Part shown: in pieces, positions 33,946 to 42,724 of the stretch | How the letters are laid out: the number at the start of each line of letters is the position of its first letter | Position numbering within the stretch: position 1 is the stretch's first letter | Source: Lachnospiraceae bacterium | Lineage (GTDB): Bacteria; Bacillota; Clostridia; Lachnospirales; Lachnospiraceae | Length of the DNA: 45,978 nt | Assembly (NCBI GenBank): GCA_015057115.1 | Contig: SVEZ01000019.1 | Location: 1-45,978 of the forward strand | Direction of reading: 5' to 3' | Notes under the pieces: model-generated | Databases searched by the model: none | What the model was told of the DNA's origin: nothing | The model's input: the letters and a program-made list of their open reading frames with translations, nothing else | Made by a program: the position numbers and the translations under genes

Positions 33946-34066
33946 CGGATGGTATTTGATGGGATATCAAAACTGTACCGGATAGAAAAATAAATCAGAC
34001 AAACATTTCGGCCAATAGGACACAGACGCTTGCATTAGAAATAAGCGAGACGAAGGGGGAATGTGT
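33946..34066 (+). promoter_or_regulatory. Structured leader of the pan/CoA operon
   Basis: The leader folds into a hairpin at 33951-33979 (GGTA/TACC and TTTGAT/ATCAAA, with a one-sided ACTG bulge) flanked on both sides by CGGAT, and a second weaker one near 34028-34048 (CGCTT/AAGCG). A conserved 'pan' RNA motif is known ahead of panB/panC operons in Firmicutes and is a hairpin with bulged bases; the location fits, but I cannot confirm the consensus by eye. No terminator-like hairpin precedes the start, so translational or other control would be needed. Confidence 0.35.
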
Positions 34067-34915
34067 ATGAGGTTTGGATTTGTAGGCGCAGGGAAGGTAG
34101 GCGTCAGTCTCGGTAAATATTTTGTAAACGGCGGGATTGACGTGGCGGGTTATGCCAGTAAACATATTGAGTCAGCCAAACAGGCGGCAGAATTTACCGG
34201 AACCGGCGCATTTGAAAGCGTGAAAGAACTGATGGGGGACTGCGATGCCCTCATCCTTACCGTACCGGATAGGGAAATTTCGGTGGTTTACGAAGAAATC
34301 AAGAAAGAGCTTAAAAAGCCGATGTGTTTGATTCATTGCAGTGGATTGGAATCCTCTGCGGTGTTTTATGATCTTGCGGATTATCAGTCTTATGGATATT
34401 CTATTCATCCACTTCTGGCGGTTTCATCAAAGTATGAATCCTACAGAGAACTTTCCAAAGCATTTTTTACAATTGAAGGCGATATATATTATCTGGATGA
34501 ACTGCGACAGATGCTGATGCAGCTGGGAAATCCCGTGATTGTATTGAATCGTGAGCAGAAGGTAAAATATCATGCGGCAAGTGTTTTTGCCAGCAATCTG
34601 GTATTGTCTCTTTTGGAAGAGTCCTTGACTTTACTGAAAGATTGCGGTTTTTCCGAGGAAGAAGCGAAACAGGCATTGACACCCCTTGCCCTTGGAAATT
34701 TGGTGCAGGGACTTACCTTAAGCCCAAGGGAAGCCTTAACGGGACCTGTGGAACGAGGAGATATTACAACGGTAAAGCGTCATCGCGGAGAACTTACTAC
34801 GGAGCAGAAAGCATTATATGATGCCGGCTCTAAGGTTTTACTGGAAATTGCAAAAAAGAAACATCCCAAACGGGATTACAGCCATATGGAAAAGGTGTTG
34901 AAAGAAGGGAAATAA
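34067..34915 (+). CDS. panG: Rossmann/DUF2520 protein, probable ketopantoate reductase PanG
   Basis: A 282-residue protein with an N-terminal dinucleotide-binding fold ([14 protein letters not shown], then VAGYASKH) and a C-terminal DUF2520-type helical domain ([26 protein letters not shown]). The start at 34067 is preferred to ATG 34061 because GAAGGGGGA is then 7 bases away. It leads panB, panC and coaBC with a 2-base gap to panB. The operon lacks a PanE-type ketopantoate reductase, and this family includes PanG, the alternative enzyme described in Francisella and some Firmicutes. The role as NADPH-dependent ketopantoate reductase is therefore likely from context and family, not proven by the sequence. 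Confidence 0.65.
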   Translation: MRFGFVGAGKVGVSLGKYFVNGGIDVAGYASKHIESAKQAAEFTGTGAFESVKELMGDCDALILTVPDREISVVYEEIKKELKKPMCLIHCSGLESSAVFYDLADYQSYGYSIHPLLAVSSKYESYRELSKAFFTIEGDIYYLDELRQMLMQLGNPVIVLNREQKVKYHAASVFASNLVLSLLEESLTLLKDCGFSEEEAKQALTPLALGNLVQGLTLSPREALTGPVERGDITTVKRHRGELTTEQKALYDAGSKVLLEIAKKKHPKRDYSHMEKVLKEGK

Positions 34916-34917
34916 GT

Positions 34918-35745
34918 ATGAAAAATACAGTAACAACATTACGGAATCAGAAGAGAGAAAAGAATAAAATTACCATGCTGACCTGCTATGATTATTCAAC
35001 TGCCAAGCTGATTGAAGAAGCAGGCATTGAAACGGTTTTGGTTGGGGATTCCTTAGGTCAAGTGGTATTAGGCTATGAGAATACCATCAGTGTCACTATG
35101 GAAGATATGATTCACCATGCCGCCGCAGTCAGCAGAGGATTACAGAATACGTTTTTAATTGTGGACATGCCCTTTATGTCCTACCAGACATCAGATTATG
35201 ATGCCCTTATTAATGCTGGACGTCTGATGAAGGAAGGACATGCCAATGCAGTGAAATTGGAGGGCGGTGTTACCCGTAAAAGCACCATCAAAGCCATTGT
35301 GGATGCGGGAATTCCCGTGTGCGCCCACATTGGACTTACACCTCAGTCTGTGCATGCCATGGGTGGTTTTAAGGTGGCAGGAAAGACAGAAGAGGCAGCT
35401 CATCGTCTTATTGAGGATGCCAAGGCGGTGGAAGAAGCAGGCGCTTTTATGGTAGTTTTAGAGTGTGTACCGGCAAAACTTGCAGAATACATTACCGGAA
35501 TGTTGTCTATTCCTACAATCGGAATCGGTTCCGGCGCAGCTTGTGACGGACAGGTGCTGGTATATCAGGATATGCTGGGAATGTTCGATGATTTCAGTCC
35601 CAAGTTTGTAAAACACTTTTCTGATATCGGAAAGCAGATGAAGAATGCATTTATCGAATACTCCAAAGAAGTGAAAGAAGGGGCATTTCCAACGGAAGCC
35701 CATATTTATCAAATAAAAGATGAAGTCTTGGAAAAAATATATTAA
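34918..35745 (+). CDS. panB: 3-Methyl-2-oxobutanoate hydroxymethyltransferase
   Basis: PanB makes ketopantoate from ketoisovalerate and methylenetetrahydrofolate, the first committed step to pantothenate. The 275-residue protein shows [20 protein letters not shown], the metal and substrate loop [54 protein letters not shown] (the longest signature) and [12 protein letters not shown] with the catalytic glutamate. The length is normal. The ribosome binding site (GAAGGG) lies in the end of panG, two bases from the start of this gene, so translation is coupled. Confidence 0.96.
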   Translation: MKNTVTTLRNQKREKNKITMLTCYDYSTAKLIEEAGIETVLVGDSLGQVVLGYENTISVTMEDMIHHAAAVSRGLQNTFLIVDMPFMSYQTSDYDALINAGRLMKEGHANAVKLEGGVTRKSTIKAIVDAGIPVCAHIGLTPQSVHAMGGFKVAGKTEEAAHRLIEDAKAVEEAGAFMVVLECVPAKLAEYITGMLSIPTIGIGSGAACDGQVLVYQDMLGMFDDFSPKFVKHFSDIGKQMKNAFIEYSKEVKEGAFPTEAHIYQIKDEVLEKIY

Positions 35746-35770
35746 GGAATTCAAATAAGGAGGCAGTAAC

Positions 35771-36613
35771 ATGCAGATCGTATCAACAATAAAGGAAGTA
35801 AGAGACATTGTTAAACAGTGGAGAAAGGAAGATCTTTCCATCGGTTATGTACCAACCATGGGTTATCTTCATGAGGGTCATGCCAGCTTAATGAAGGCAG
35901 CCAGAAAAGAAAACGACAAGGTAGTGGTTTCCATTTTTGTAAACCCTATGCAGTTTGGACCTACGGAAGACCTGGACAGCTATCCGAGAGACCTTGAGAA
36001 AGACAGTAAGCTTTGTGAAGCAGAAGGTGTGGATCTTATTTTCCATCCGGAACCGGAAGAAATGTATGATGAAAGCTTTTGTTCTTTCACTGATATTAAC
36101 GGATTATCCAACGCACTTTGCGGACTTTCCCGCCCAATCCATTTCCGGGGCGTATGTACTGTATTAAACAAATTCTTTAATATTGTGGGACCGGACAGAG
36201 CTTATTTCGGACAGAAGGATGCGCAGCAGGCAGCCATTGTAAAACAGTTTGTAAAAGACTTAAATATTCCGGTGGAAATTATTCGTTGTCCTATTATCCG
36301 TGAAGCGGACGGATTGGCTAAAAGCTCCAGAAATACCTATCTTTCTGCAGAAGAAAGACAGGCGGCATTGTGTCTTTCCAAAGCAATTTTCTTGGGGGAA
36401 GATATGGTAAAAAAAGGGGAAAACGATGCGAAGAAGGTAACGGATGCCATGATTGCCCTTATCAAAGAAGAGCCCTTGGCTGATATTGAATATGTGAAGG
36501 CAGTAAACGGACTTACCATGAAAGACGTGGAGGTTATTAAGGCGCCGACTCTTGTTGCTATGGCAGTACGTATCGGAACAACCCGTCTCATTGACAACTT
36601 TGTTGTAGAATAG
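35771..36613 (+). CDS. panC: Pantothenate synthetase
   Basis: PanC joins pantoate and beta-alanine with ATP. The 280-residue protein has the nucleotide-binding HxGH motif in PTMGYLHEGHASLM, VVSIFVNPMQFGP, the pantoate loop RGVCTVLNKFFNIVGP, YFGQKDAQQAAIVKQ and the KMSKS-like loop AKSSRNTYLS. All are typical and the length is normal. AAGGAGG precedes the ATG. No panD (aspartate decarboxylase) is in this operon, so beta-alanine must come from elsewhere or from a panD outside the window. Confidence 0.96.
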   Translation: MQIVSTIKEVRDIVKQWRKEDLSIGYVPTMGYLHEGHASLMKAARKENDKVVVSIFVNPMQFGPTEDLDSYPRDLEKDSKLCEAEGVDLIFHPEPEEMYDESFCSFTDINGLSNALCGLSRPIHFRGVCTVLNKFFNIVGPDRAYFGQKDAQQAAIVKQFVKDLNIPVEIIRCPIIREADGLAKSSRNTYLSAEERQAALCLSKAIFLGEDMVKKGENDAKKVTDAMIALIKEEPLADIEYVKAVNGLTMKDVEVIKAPTLVAMAVRIGTTRLIDNFVVE

Positions 36614-36621
36614 GAGGCAAT

Positions 36622-37803
36622 ATGTTAAAAGGAAAAACGGTGCTTTTGGGTGTGACCGGAAGTATCGCGGCATATAAGATTGCCAGCCTTGCCAGTATGC
36701 TGGTAAAACTTCACGCAGATGTACATGTGATTATGACACAGAATGCCACGAATTTCATTCATCCAACCACCTTTGAAACCCTGACTCAGAATAAATGTCT
36801 GGTGGATACTTTTGATCGAAATTTTCAGTTTGAAGTGGAGCACGTAAGCCTGGGCAAAAAGGCGGATATGGTGCTTATTGCGCCGGCTTCCGCCAATGTT
36901 ATCGGCAAGCTGGCAAACGGCATTGCAGATGATATGCTGACCACTACGGTTCTTGCCACCAAGGCACCTGTATATGTGTCACCGGCAATGAATGTGACCA
37001 TGTACGAAAATGCCATTGTGCAGGATAATCTGAAGAAGTTAAAAGCCTTTGGAATGCAGATTATTGAGCCTGCAGAAGGTTTTCTTGCCTGCCGTGATAC
37101 CGGCAAAGGGAAAATGCCGGAACCTGAGACCTTGCTTCAGTATATTTTAAAAGAAATCGCTTTTTCCAAAGATCTTAGTGGGAAAAAGATTTTAATTACC
37201 GCAGGGCCTACACAGGAAGCCATTGATCCGGTTCGTTACATTACCAATCATTCCACCGGAAAAATGGGATATGCTGTGGCAAAAGCGGCTATGCTTAGGG
37301 GAGCGGAAGTTACGTTGGTTACCGGACCTACTCAGATCCCGTATCCTCCTTTTGTGGAGGTAATTCCTTGTGTATCTGCGGCGGATATGGCGAAGGCTGT
37401 TTTAGACAGAAAAGATGGGCAGGATGCTTTTATCCTGTCAGCGGCAGTGGCGGATTACACACCGGCGCGTACAGCGGATGAGAAGATTAAGAAATCCGAG
37501 GGAAGTACAGCACTGGAGCTTACCAATACCGTGGATATTTTAAAGACTTTAGGTGAGAATAAGAAACCGGGTCAGTTTCTTTGCGGTTTTTGCATGGAAA
37601 CGGAAAAGCTTTTGGAACGTGCGGAAGAAAAGCGAAAAAAGAAACATGCAGATTTGATGGTTGCCAATAATCTTAGGGATGAGGGAGCCGGTTTTGGTAC
37701 GGATACCAATGTAGTAACTCTGTTTTCCGATGCAGGTAAGGAAAGCCTGCCAAAGATGGCAAAAGAAGAAGTAGCACATCGGATTTTGGATCGTATTATA
37801 TAA
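36622..37803 (+). CDS. coaBC: Bifunctional phosphopantothenoylcysteine decarboxylase/synthase
   Basis: CoaBC makes 4'-phosphopantetheine from phosphopantothenate, cysteine and CTP. The N-terminal flavoprotein half (1-180) has LLGVTGSIAAYK, the active-site histidine in EHVSLGKKADM, PAMNVTMYEN and ACRDTGKGKMPEPE. The C-terminal half begins at KKILITAGPTQEAIDPVR (near 190) with NHSTGKMGYA and the lysine-rich KEIKKSEG-type loop read here as DEKIKKSEG. The length (393) is normal for the fused form. The gene starts 8 bases after panC, and a strong hairpin follows, closing the operon. CoaA/CoaX and CoaD are not in the window. Confidence 0.96.
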   Translation: MLKGKTVLLGVTGSIAAYKIASLASMLVKLHADVHVIMTQNATNFIHPTTFETLTQNKCLVDTFDRNFQFEVEHVSLGKKADMVLIAPASANVIGKLANGIADDMLTTTVLATKAPVYVSPAMNVTMYENAIVQDNLKKLKAFGMQIIEPAEGFLACRDTGKGKMPEPETLLQYILKEIAFSKDLSGKKILITAGPTQEAIDPVRYITNHSTGKMGYAVAKAAMLRGAEVTLVTGPTQIPYPPFVEVIPCVSAADMAKAVLDRKDGQDAFILSAAVADYTPARTADEKIKKSEGSTALELTNTVDILKTLGENKKPGQFLCGFCMETEKLLERAEEKRKKKHADLMVANNLRDEGAGFGTDTNVVTLFSDAGKESLPKMAKEEVAHRILDRII

Positions 37804-37804
37804 T

Positions 37805-37861
37805 AAAAAGACACCATGTAGGTCGCGGTTTAGCCGGGAATCGACTACATGGTGTTTTTTT
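37805..37861 (+). terminator. Terminator of the pan/CoA operon
   Basis: ACACCATGTA (37811-37820) plus GTCG pairs with CGAC plus TACATGGTGT (37842-37855), with one bulged G and a small inner hairpin CGG/CCG, followed by seven T. Confidence 0.85.
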
Positions 37862-37864
37862 GCG

Positions 37865-37892
37865 CACATTTTTCTTCCTCTATCATATGATA
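37865..37892 (+). promoter_or_regulatory. Candidate mother-cell sigma (E/K) promoter for cotJ
   Basis: CATATGATA at 37884-37892 fits the sigma-K -10 consensus CATANNNTA and is close to sigma-E. CACA at 37865-37868 fits the AC-containing -35 at a spacing near 16. It lies 31 bases before cotJA. No vegetative promoter is seen here, in keeping with sporulation control of cotJ in Bacillus. Confidence 0.5.
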
Positions 37893-37922
37893 CAGAAAAA
37901 AGAATTATGAGAGGTTTTTCCT

Positions 37923-38126
37923 ATGAATGCATGCAAAATGCAGAACCAGCGTGGACAGGGAATGTGTTTTCCAAAATTTGAAACCGCGAAAGATATGACT
38001 GTCGCCATGGCATATGTACCATGGCAGACTTTTGGAGAGGTATATGAACCGGATAAGGCCCTTCGAATCGGTACGGTATTTCCGGAATTAAACAAACCAT
38101 TTAAGGGAAGGGGATGTGGAAGATAG
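37923..38126 (+). CDS. cotJA: Spore coat associated protein CotJA
   Basis: The 67-residue protein matches CotJA: AMAYVPWQTFGEVYEPDKAL followed by GTVFPELNKPF is the family core (about 28-60). CotJA is a small coat-associated protein needed for assembly of CotJC into spores in Bacillus. A variable, Cys- and Gln-containing N-terminus of 25 residues precedes it. The gene is first in cotJA-cotJB-cotJC and is preceded by a mother-cell-type promoter. GAGAGG is the ribosome binding site. Confidence 0.88.
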   Translation: MNACKMQNQRGQGMCFPKFETAKDMTVAMAYVPWQTFGEVYEPDKALRIGTVFPELNKPFKGRGCGR

Positions 38127-38128
38127 TT

Positions 38129-38389
38129 ATGGCATGTAATATGGAACAGACCAAATTATTAAACTGGATTAGCATGGTAAGCTTTGCTGCCACAGATATG
38201 GCGGAATATCTGGATACACATCCCATGGATAATGAAGCCATTGACTATTTTAATCATTTAAACAAGTTAAAAAACCAGGCGGAAAGAGATTACGCAGCGA
38301 ACTACGGTCCCCTTACTTTAAGCACTTTTACACCGGAAAACCGGTGGTGTTGGTCGTTAACACCATGGCCATGGGAAGGAGGAATGTAG
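38129..38389 (+). CDS. cotJB: Spore coat protein CotJB
   Basis: The 86-residue protein is CotJB, with LLNWISMVSFAATDMAEYLDTHP near the start, read here in parts, and ERDYAANYGPLTL and CWSLTPWPWEGGM at the end. The start is placed at ATG 38129, two bases after the cotJA stop codon, with GGAAG 7 bases upstream; ATG 38114, overlapping cotJA, is the alternative and sits too close to its purine tract. The gene is between cotJA and cotJC. The exact coat function is not known. Confidence 0.87.
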   Translation: MACNMEQTKLLNWISMVSFAATDMAEYLDTHPMDNEAIDYFNHLNKLKNQAERDYAANYGPLTLSTFTPENRWCWSLTPWPWEGGM

Positions 38390-38390
38390 C

Positions 38391-38984
38391 ATGTGGAATT
38401 ATGAAAAACGGTTACAGTATCCGGTCAAAATCAATCAGACCAATCCGAAGGCTGCCATGTTTATTATTAGCCAGTATGGCGGACCCGACGGAGAATTATC
38501 AGCATCCATGCGATACTTGGCACAGCGTTATACCATGCCTTACAATGAAGTGCAGGGACTTTTAACGGACATAGGAACTGAGGAGCTGGCACACATGGAA
38601 ATGATTTGTGCCATTGTATATCAGCTCACCAAGAACCTGACACCGGAGGAGATTAAGTCCAGCGGTTTCGATAAATACTATGTTGATCATACTTTGGCTC
38701 TTTGGCCACAGGCGGCAGGTGGACTTCCGCAGAATGCTGTGGAGTACCAGTCCAAGGGCGATCCTATTACGGATTTGTTCGAGGATATGGCGGCAGAACA
38801 AAAAGCCAGAACCACCTACGACAATATTTTACGCCTTATCAAGGATCCGGAGATTGCCGATCCCATTCGTTTCCTTCGTGAAAGAGAAATTGTGCATTTT
38901 CAACGGTTTGGGGAAGCAAATCGTATGGCATTCTTTACCCGTGTTTGCTATAATAGAAGAAAAACACAAGAAAGAAGGCATTAA
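38391..38984 (+). CDS. cotJC: Spore coat manganese-catalase-like protein CotJC
   Basis: A 197-residue member of the manganese catalase family, the short sporulation type. The dinuclear-metal ligands are visible: Glu and His in TEELAHMEM, Glu in MAAEQKARTTY and His in REREIVHFQRFGE, with the first glutamate probably in GGPDGELSASM. It may remove peroxide in the spore or serve only as structure. An AAGGAGG site 7 bases upstream supports ATG 38391, one base after cotJB ends. The basic tail (YNRRKTQERRH) is normal. Confidence 0.9.
   Translation: MWNYEKRLQYPVKINQTNPKAAMFIISQYGGPDGELSASMRYLAQRYTMPYNEVQGLLTDIGTEELAHMEMICAIVYQLTKNLTPEEIKSSGFDKYYVDHTLALWPQAAGGLPQNAVEYQSKGDPITDLFEDMAAEQKARTTYDNILRLIKDPEIADPIRFLREREIVHFQRFGEANRMAFFTRVCYNRRKTQERRH
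38946..38954 (+). promoter_or_regulatory. Candidate extended -10 promoter inside cotJC
   Basis: TGC followed by TATAAT (38949-38954) forms an extended -10 element in the last codons of cotJC, 32 bases before the M20 gene. No good -35 box accompanies it. It could give the M20 gene and glpK vegetative expression separate from the coat genes. Confidence 0.4.
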
Positions 38985-38985
38985 C

Positions 38986-40110
38986 ATGAATGCAAAGCAT
39001 CTGGAACAAATTGTTTTTATACGACATGTACTTCACCAGCATCCGGAGTTGTCCATGCAGGAGAAGTTCACAGAGGCGTATTTGTACGAATATATCAAAA
39101 ACAACACAAATCTTATTCTCGAGGAAAGGAATGAGAGATGGTTTTTTGCAGTTAAAAAAGGAGCAAATCCAAGTAAACGTCCCATTGCCTTTCGTGCAGA
39201 TTTTGATGCGGTGGCAATTGAGGAAACCTGTAAAATTCCCTATGTGTCTCAGAATCCGGGGGTAGGTCATAAATGTGGTCATGATGGACATAGCTGCGTT
39301 TTAGCGGGACTGGCTCTGGCACTGTCAGAGGTGACTCCGCCACAGGATGTGTATCTTATTTTCCAGCATGCGGAGGAAACCGGAGAAGGTGGGGAAGAAT
39401 GCGCGGCCTTGATTGAAGAAAAGAACATTGGACAGGTTTTTGCTTTCCATAATAGGAGCGGATATCCCAGAAATGCTTTGGTTTACCGGAGAGGGTTAAC
39501 CCAGTGCGCGTCAAAGGGATTAACCATTGCTTTTACCGGCAAACCGGCGCATGCCAGTCAGCCGGAAGACGGCATTAATCCGGCTGAGGCCATTGCAACA
39601 TTGATTTTGTATGCCGGGGAACTGGTGCGCTCTGATCGTTTTACGGAAATGGTTCTTTGTTCCATTATTCATACGGAAATCGGACATAAGAACTTTGGCG
39701 TAAATGCCAGCACAGGAGAAGTGTCCATGACCTTGCGGGCTAATCGGGAAGACGAAATGAATACTCTGGAAGAACTTTTACGAAACAAAGCAGAAGAAAT
39801 GGCGGAAGAACAAGGACTTACGGTGGAATTTACCATTAGCGATCCTTTCCCGGAAACCAGAAATCATGATGATGCCATTGACAGAGTTTTGAATCAGGCT
39901 AAGAAAATGGGGCTTACAACAATTGAAATGCCACAACCCTGGCGGGCATCCGAGGATTTTGGCTACTATACCAAGAAGACTTCCGGTGCTATGGTCTATA
40001 TTGGAAACGGAGAGGATTATCCCATGGTTCATACCGGTGACTATGATTTCTGTGATGAAATTATTCCGACGGCAGTGGATTTGTTTTACGGACTTGCCAT
40101 GGAAGAATAG
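38986..40110 (+). CDS. M20D-family amidohydrolase/peptidase
   Basis: A 374-residue zinc or manganese hydrolase of the M20D group (hippurate hydrolase, N-acetyl-amino-acid and N-acetyl-diaminopimelate deacetylases). It has RHVLHQHPELSMQE, FRADFDAV, the metal site GHKCGHDGHS, the general base in FQHAEETGEGGEE, FAFHN, the dimerisation-domain lid GKPAHASQPEDGINP and a C-terminal ASEDFGYY. The start is ATG 38986, one base after the cotJC stop; the frame upstream belongs to cotJC. The substrate cannot be named from sequence. It runs on with cotJC and glpK without a terminator, and an extended -10 promoter may serve it. Confidence 0.88.
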   Translation: MNAKHLEQIVFIRHVLHQHPELSMQEKFTEAYLYEYIKNNTNLILEERNERWFFAVKKGANPSKRPIAFRADFDAVAIEETCKIPYVSQNPGVGHKCGHDGHSCVLAGLALALSEVTPPQDVYLIFQHAEETGEGGEECAALIEEKNIGQVFAFHNRSGYPRNALVYRRGLTQCASKGLTIAFTGKPAHASQPEDGINPAEAIATLILYAGELVRSDRFTEMVLCSIIHTEIGHKNFGVNASTGEVSMTLRANREDEMNTLEELLRNKAEEMAEEQGLTVEFTISDPFPETRNHDDAIDRVLNQAKKMGLTTIEMPQPWRASEDFGYYTKKTSGAMVYIGNGEDYPMVHTGDYDFCDEIIPTAVDLFYGLAMEE

Positions 40111-40125
40111 AAAAGGAGAGGTACA

Positions 40126-41643
40126 ATGGAGAAATATATTATGGCGTTAGATCAGGGAACTACTAGTTCCCGTTGTATTTTGTTTGATAAAACCGGCAAA
40201 ATCGTGAGCATGGCACAAAGAGAATTTGCTCAGATTTATCCTAAGCCGGGCTGGGTGGAGCATAATCCCAAGGATATTTGGGCAACTCAGCTTGCGGTGG
40301 CAACAGAAAGCCTTGCTACCTTAGGTGCAAGAACCGAGGATGTGGCAGCTATCGGTATTACCAACCAGCGTGAAACCACCATTGTCTGGGACAAGGAAAC
40401 AGGGGAACCGGTTTACAATGCCATTGTGTGGCAGTGCCGTAGAACAGCAGACCGAATGGAGCGTGCAAAGAAAGATGGCATGGCAGAAGTTATACGGGAA
40501 AAGACAGGCTTGATGATTGATCCATATTTTTCCGCCTCCAAGATTGAGTGGATTCTGGATAATGTGGAGGGAGCAAGAGATCGTGCCGAGAAAGGTGAGC
40601 TTTTATTTGGTACGGTGGATACCTGGCTTGCATATAAGCTGTCCAACGGAAAGCTTCATGTAACGGATTATACCAATGCTTCCCGTACCATGCTTTTTAA
40701 TATTCATACCTTAAGCTGGGATCAGGAGCTTTTAGATTATTTCCATATTCCGAAGTGTATGCTTCCTGAGGTACATGCTTCCAGTTATGAATACGGAATG
40801 ACGGATACCTCTTATTTTGGAAAGCAGATTCCTATTGCAGGTATAGCAGGTGACCAGCAGGCAGCACTTTTTGGACAATGTTGTTTTGATAAAGGTGATG
40901 TTAAAAATACCTATGGAACCGGTTGCTTTTTGCTGATGAATACCGGTAAGGATGCTATCCAGTCAAAGGCCGGTCTGGTTACCACAATTGCGGCAGGAAG
41001 AACGGAAGGAGAGGCTACCTATGCCTTGGAAGGTAGTGTTTTCGTGGCGGGAGCTGCAATTCAGTGGCTTCGGGACGGACTTCGAATGCTTCGTACCGCT
41101 CCCCAGTCTTTGGAATATGCCACAGCGGTGGAAGATTCCGATGGAGTTTATGTAGTGCCTACCTTTGCAGGATTCGGTGCGCCATATTGGAATCCTTACG
41201 CAAGAGGAACCATTTTCGGTATTTCCAGAGGATGTGAAAAAGAGCATTTTATTCGTGCTACTTTGGAATCTTTGGCATATCAGACAGTGGATGTGATTCG
41301 TGCCATGGAAAAGGATGCGGGAGTGTCCTTAAGCACGTTGAAGGTAGACGGAGGCGCCAGTGCCAATGAGTTTATTATGCAGTTTCAGGCAGATGTTATC
41401 GGTGCGGAAGTTCATCGTCCGAAATGTATTGAAACGACAGCCTTAGGTGCAGCTTATTTAGCCGGACTTGCGGTAGGATATTGGAAGGATGAGGCAGAAA
41501 TTCGTAAAAATTGGGCCTTGGGACATACCTATATGCCGGCCATGCCGGAGGCAATTCGCAAAGAGAAATTGAAGGGATGGAATCGTGCGGTAAAATGTGC
41601 ATTAATCTGGGCCGATGAAGAGGAGGCAGATGCTTCTAAATAG
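40126..41643 (+). CDS. glpK: Glycerol kinase
   Basis: Makes glycerol 3-phosphate from glycerol and ATP. The 505-residue protein is typical: [15 protein letters not shown] at the start, [52 protein letters not shown] and [11 protein letters not shown] for nucleotide binding, and [16 protein letters not shown] near 408. It uses AAGGAGAGG as its site. There is no glpF or glpD next to it, unlike many glp operons. A histidine for PTS phosphorylation, common in Firmicute GlpK, is not evident in the expected segment ([13 protein letters not shown]), so that control may be missing. Confidence 0.96.
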   Translation: MEKYIMALDQGTTSSRCILFDKTGKIVSMAQREFAQIYPKPGWVEHNPKDIWATQLAVATESLATLGARTEDVAAIGITNQRETTIVWDKETGEPVYNAIVWQCRRTADRMERAKKDGMAEVIREKTGLMIDPYFSASKIEWILDNVEGARDRAEKGELLFGTVDTWLAYKLSNGKLHVTDYTNASRTMLFNIHTLSWDQELLDYFHIPKCMLPEVHASSYEYGMTDTSYFGKQIPIAGIAGDQQAALFGQCCFDKGDVKNTYGTGCFLLMNTGKDAIQSKAGLVTTIAAGRTEGEATYALEGSVFVAGAAIQWLRDGLRMLRTAPQSLEYATAVEDSDGVYVVPTFAGFGAPYWNPYARGTIFGISRGCEKEHFIRATLESLAYQTVDVIRAMEKDAGVSLSTLKVDGGASANEFIMQFQADVIGAEVHRPKCIETTALGAAYLAGLAVGYWKDEAEIRKNWALGHTYMPAMPEAIRKEKLKGWNRAVKCALIWADEEEADASK

Positions 41644-41692
41644 CTGATATGACGCATATAAACCAATAAGAAGACCCGGAAAAGAGACAGGA

Positions 41693-42616
41693 TTGATTGC
41701 AATATATGCCAGACAATCGGTGGAAAAAAGCGGTAGTGTTTCCATAGACACCCAGATTTCCATATGCCAAAGCTATGCAAAGGAGGAAAGCCGCTGCTAT
41801 ATTGACAGGGGGTATAGCGGGAAAAATCTAAAACGGCCGGAGTTAAACCGGTTACTGGAGGATATTCGTGTGGGAAAGGTTCAGGCGGTGTTTGTCTACA
41901 AACTGGATCGAATCAGCCGTTCCTTATATGATTTTGCCGGTTTAATGGATTTTTTTACAAAAAGGAAGGTCCGTTTTGTATCCTGCACCGAGTGGTTTGA
42001 CACGGATTCCCCCATGGGGCGGGCCATGCTTTCTATGGCTGCTATTTTTGCCCAATTGGAGAGAGAAACCATATCCCAGCGGGTTCAGGATGTGTATGCC
42101 AGACGGAGCCGTATGGGAGTTTACATGGGAGGACAGGTTCCTCTGGGATTTCGATTGGAAGATAAGGGGCTGGTTCCGAAATCGGAAGAAACGAATATTG
42201 TGCGGGAACTGTTTGCTCAATATCTTACCCTTGGATCTTATAAGAAGGTGAGTGAGGAGCTAAACCGTAGAGGGGTGCAAACCCGGCGGGGCAAAGCTTT
42301 TACCCCGGCAAGAATTGGAGAAATTCTTAGAAATCCTGTTTATGTAAAAGCGGGAGAGGCCACTTTTTCCTTTGCAAAAAATCAGGGGATTCAGCTTGTT
42401 TGTAATGACATGGACTGGAGGAAGCACGGATTTTATCAATATGGGCAAAGGAAAAAGATATGGGTTTGTGCCGGGCATAAGGGCATTATAGAAGAAGAGG
42501 TTTTTCTTGCGGCTCAGTTTGTTCGGATGAAACGATTTGGGGAAGCGCTTCGTATAGCTCAGGAGCATTTGGACAGCAAGAATTTCTATGCTTTTAATCC
42601 GGAGATGGATGCTTGA
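41693..42616 (+). CDS. Short serine recombinase without zinc ribbon
   Basis: A 307-residue resolvase-family recombinase starting at TTG 41693; the only in-frame choice, with a weak AGGA. The catalytic domain (about 1-140) has the nucleophile Ser9 in YARQSVEKSG and DRISRSLYDF, AAIFAQLERETISQR. A recombinase domain (about 155-260) has GFRLEDKGLVPK and RNPVYVKAGEATF. It lacks the zinc ribbon and the long coiled coil of large serine recombinases (450-550 residues), so it is the short form or a truncated one. No integrated element, att-like repeats or invertible promoter is visible around it. It follows glpK by 49 bases. Confidence 0.85.
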   Translation: MIAIYARQSVEKSGSVSIDTQISICQSYAKEESRCYIDRGYSGKNLKRPELNRLLEDIRVGKVQAVFVYKLDRISRSLYDFAGLMDFFTKRKVRFVSCTEWFDTDSPMGRAMLSMAAIFAQLERETISQRVQDVYARRSRMGVYMGGQVPLGFRLEDKGLVPKSEETNIVRELFAQYLTLGSYKKVSEELNRRGVQTRRGKAFTPARIGEILRNPVYVKAGEATFSFAKNQGIQLVCNDMDWRKHGFYQYGQRKKIWVCAGHKGIIEEEVFLAAQFVRMKRFGEALRIAQEHLDSKNFYAFNPEMDA

Positions 42617-42641
42617 TTGGTGTCACCCTTTATGCTATAAT
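42613..42641 (+). promoter_or_regulatory. Promoter TTGATT-17-TATAAT for gltX
   Basis: TTGATT at 42613-42618 overlaps the recombinase stop codon, TATAAT is at 42636-42641, and the spacer is 17 bases. It gives a leader of about 75 bases for gltX. Confidence 0.7.
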
Positions 42642-42667
42642 ATTTAAGTTATAAGTAAGATAAAAGA

Positions 42668-42696
42668 TGTGTGCTGTGGCGTTGCTCCAGCACACA
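42668..42696 (+). promoter_or_regulatory. Hairpin in the gltX leader
   Basis: TGTGTGC (42668-42674) pairs with GCACACA (42690-42696), with TGG/CCA inside and two unpaired bases. It is not followed by T-residues and no T-box sequence is seen. It may only stabilise the message. Confidence 0.4.
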
Positions 42697-42724
42697 ATCT
42701 CATTGAGAAAGGATAGATAAGAAC

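Noticed and set aside
36260-36673. Long minus-strand ORF over panC and coaBC
   Set aside because: Shadow of strongly conserved plus-strand genes; no start signal and no recognisable product.
38680-38985. N-terminal extension of the M20 hydrolase to 38680
   Set aside because: The extension overlaps cotJC in another frame; ATG 38986 has AAGAAGG upstream and starts the normal family N-terminus.
42668-42696. T-box riboswitch ahead of gltX
   Set aside because: The leader is too short and has no T-box sequence or terminator/antiterminator pair.
41644-42724. Integrated element around the serine recombinase
   Set aside because: No cargo genes, att-like direct repeats or tRNA target were found between glpK and gltX.
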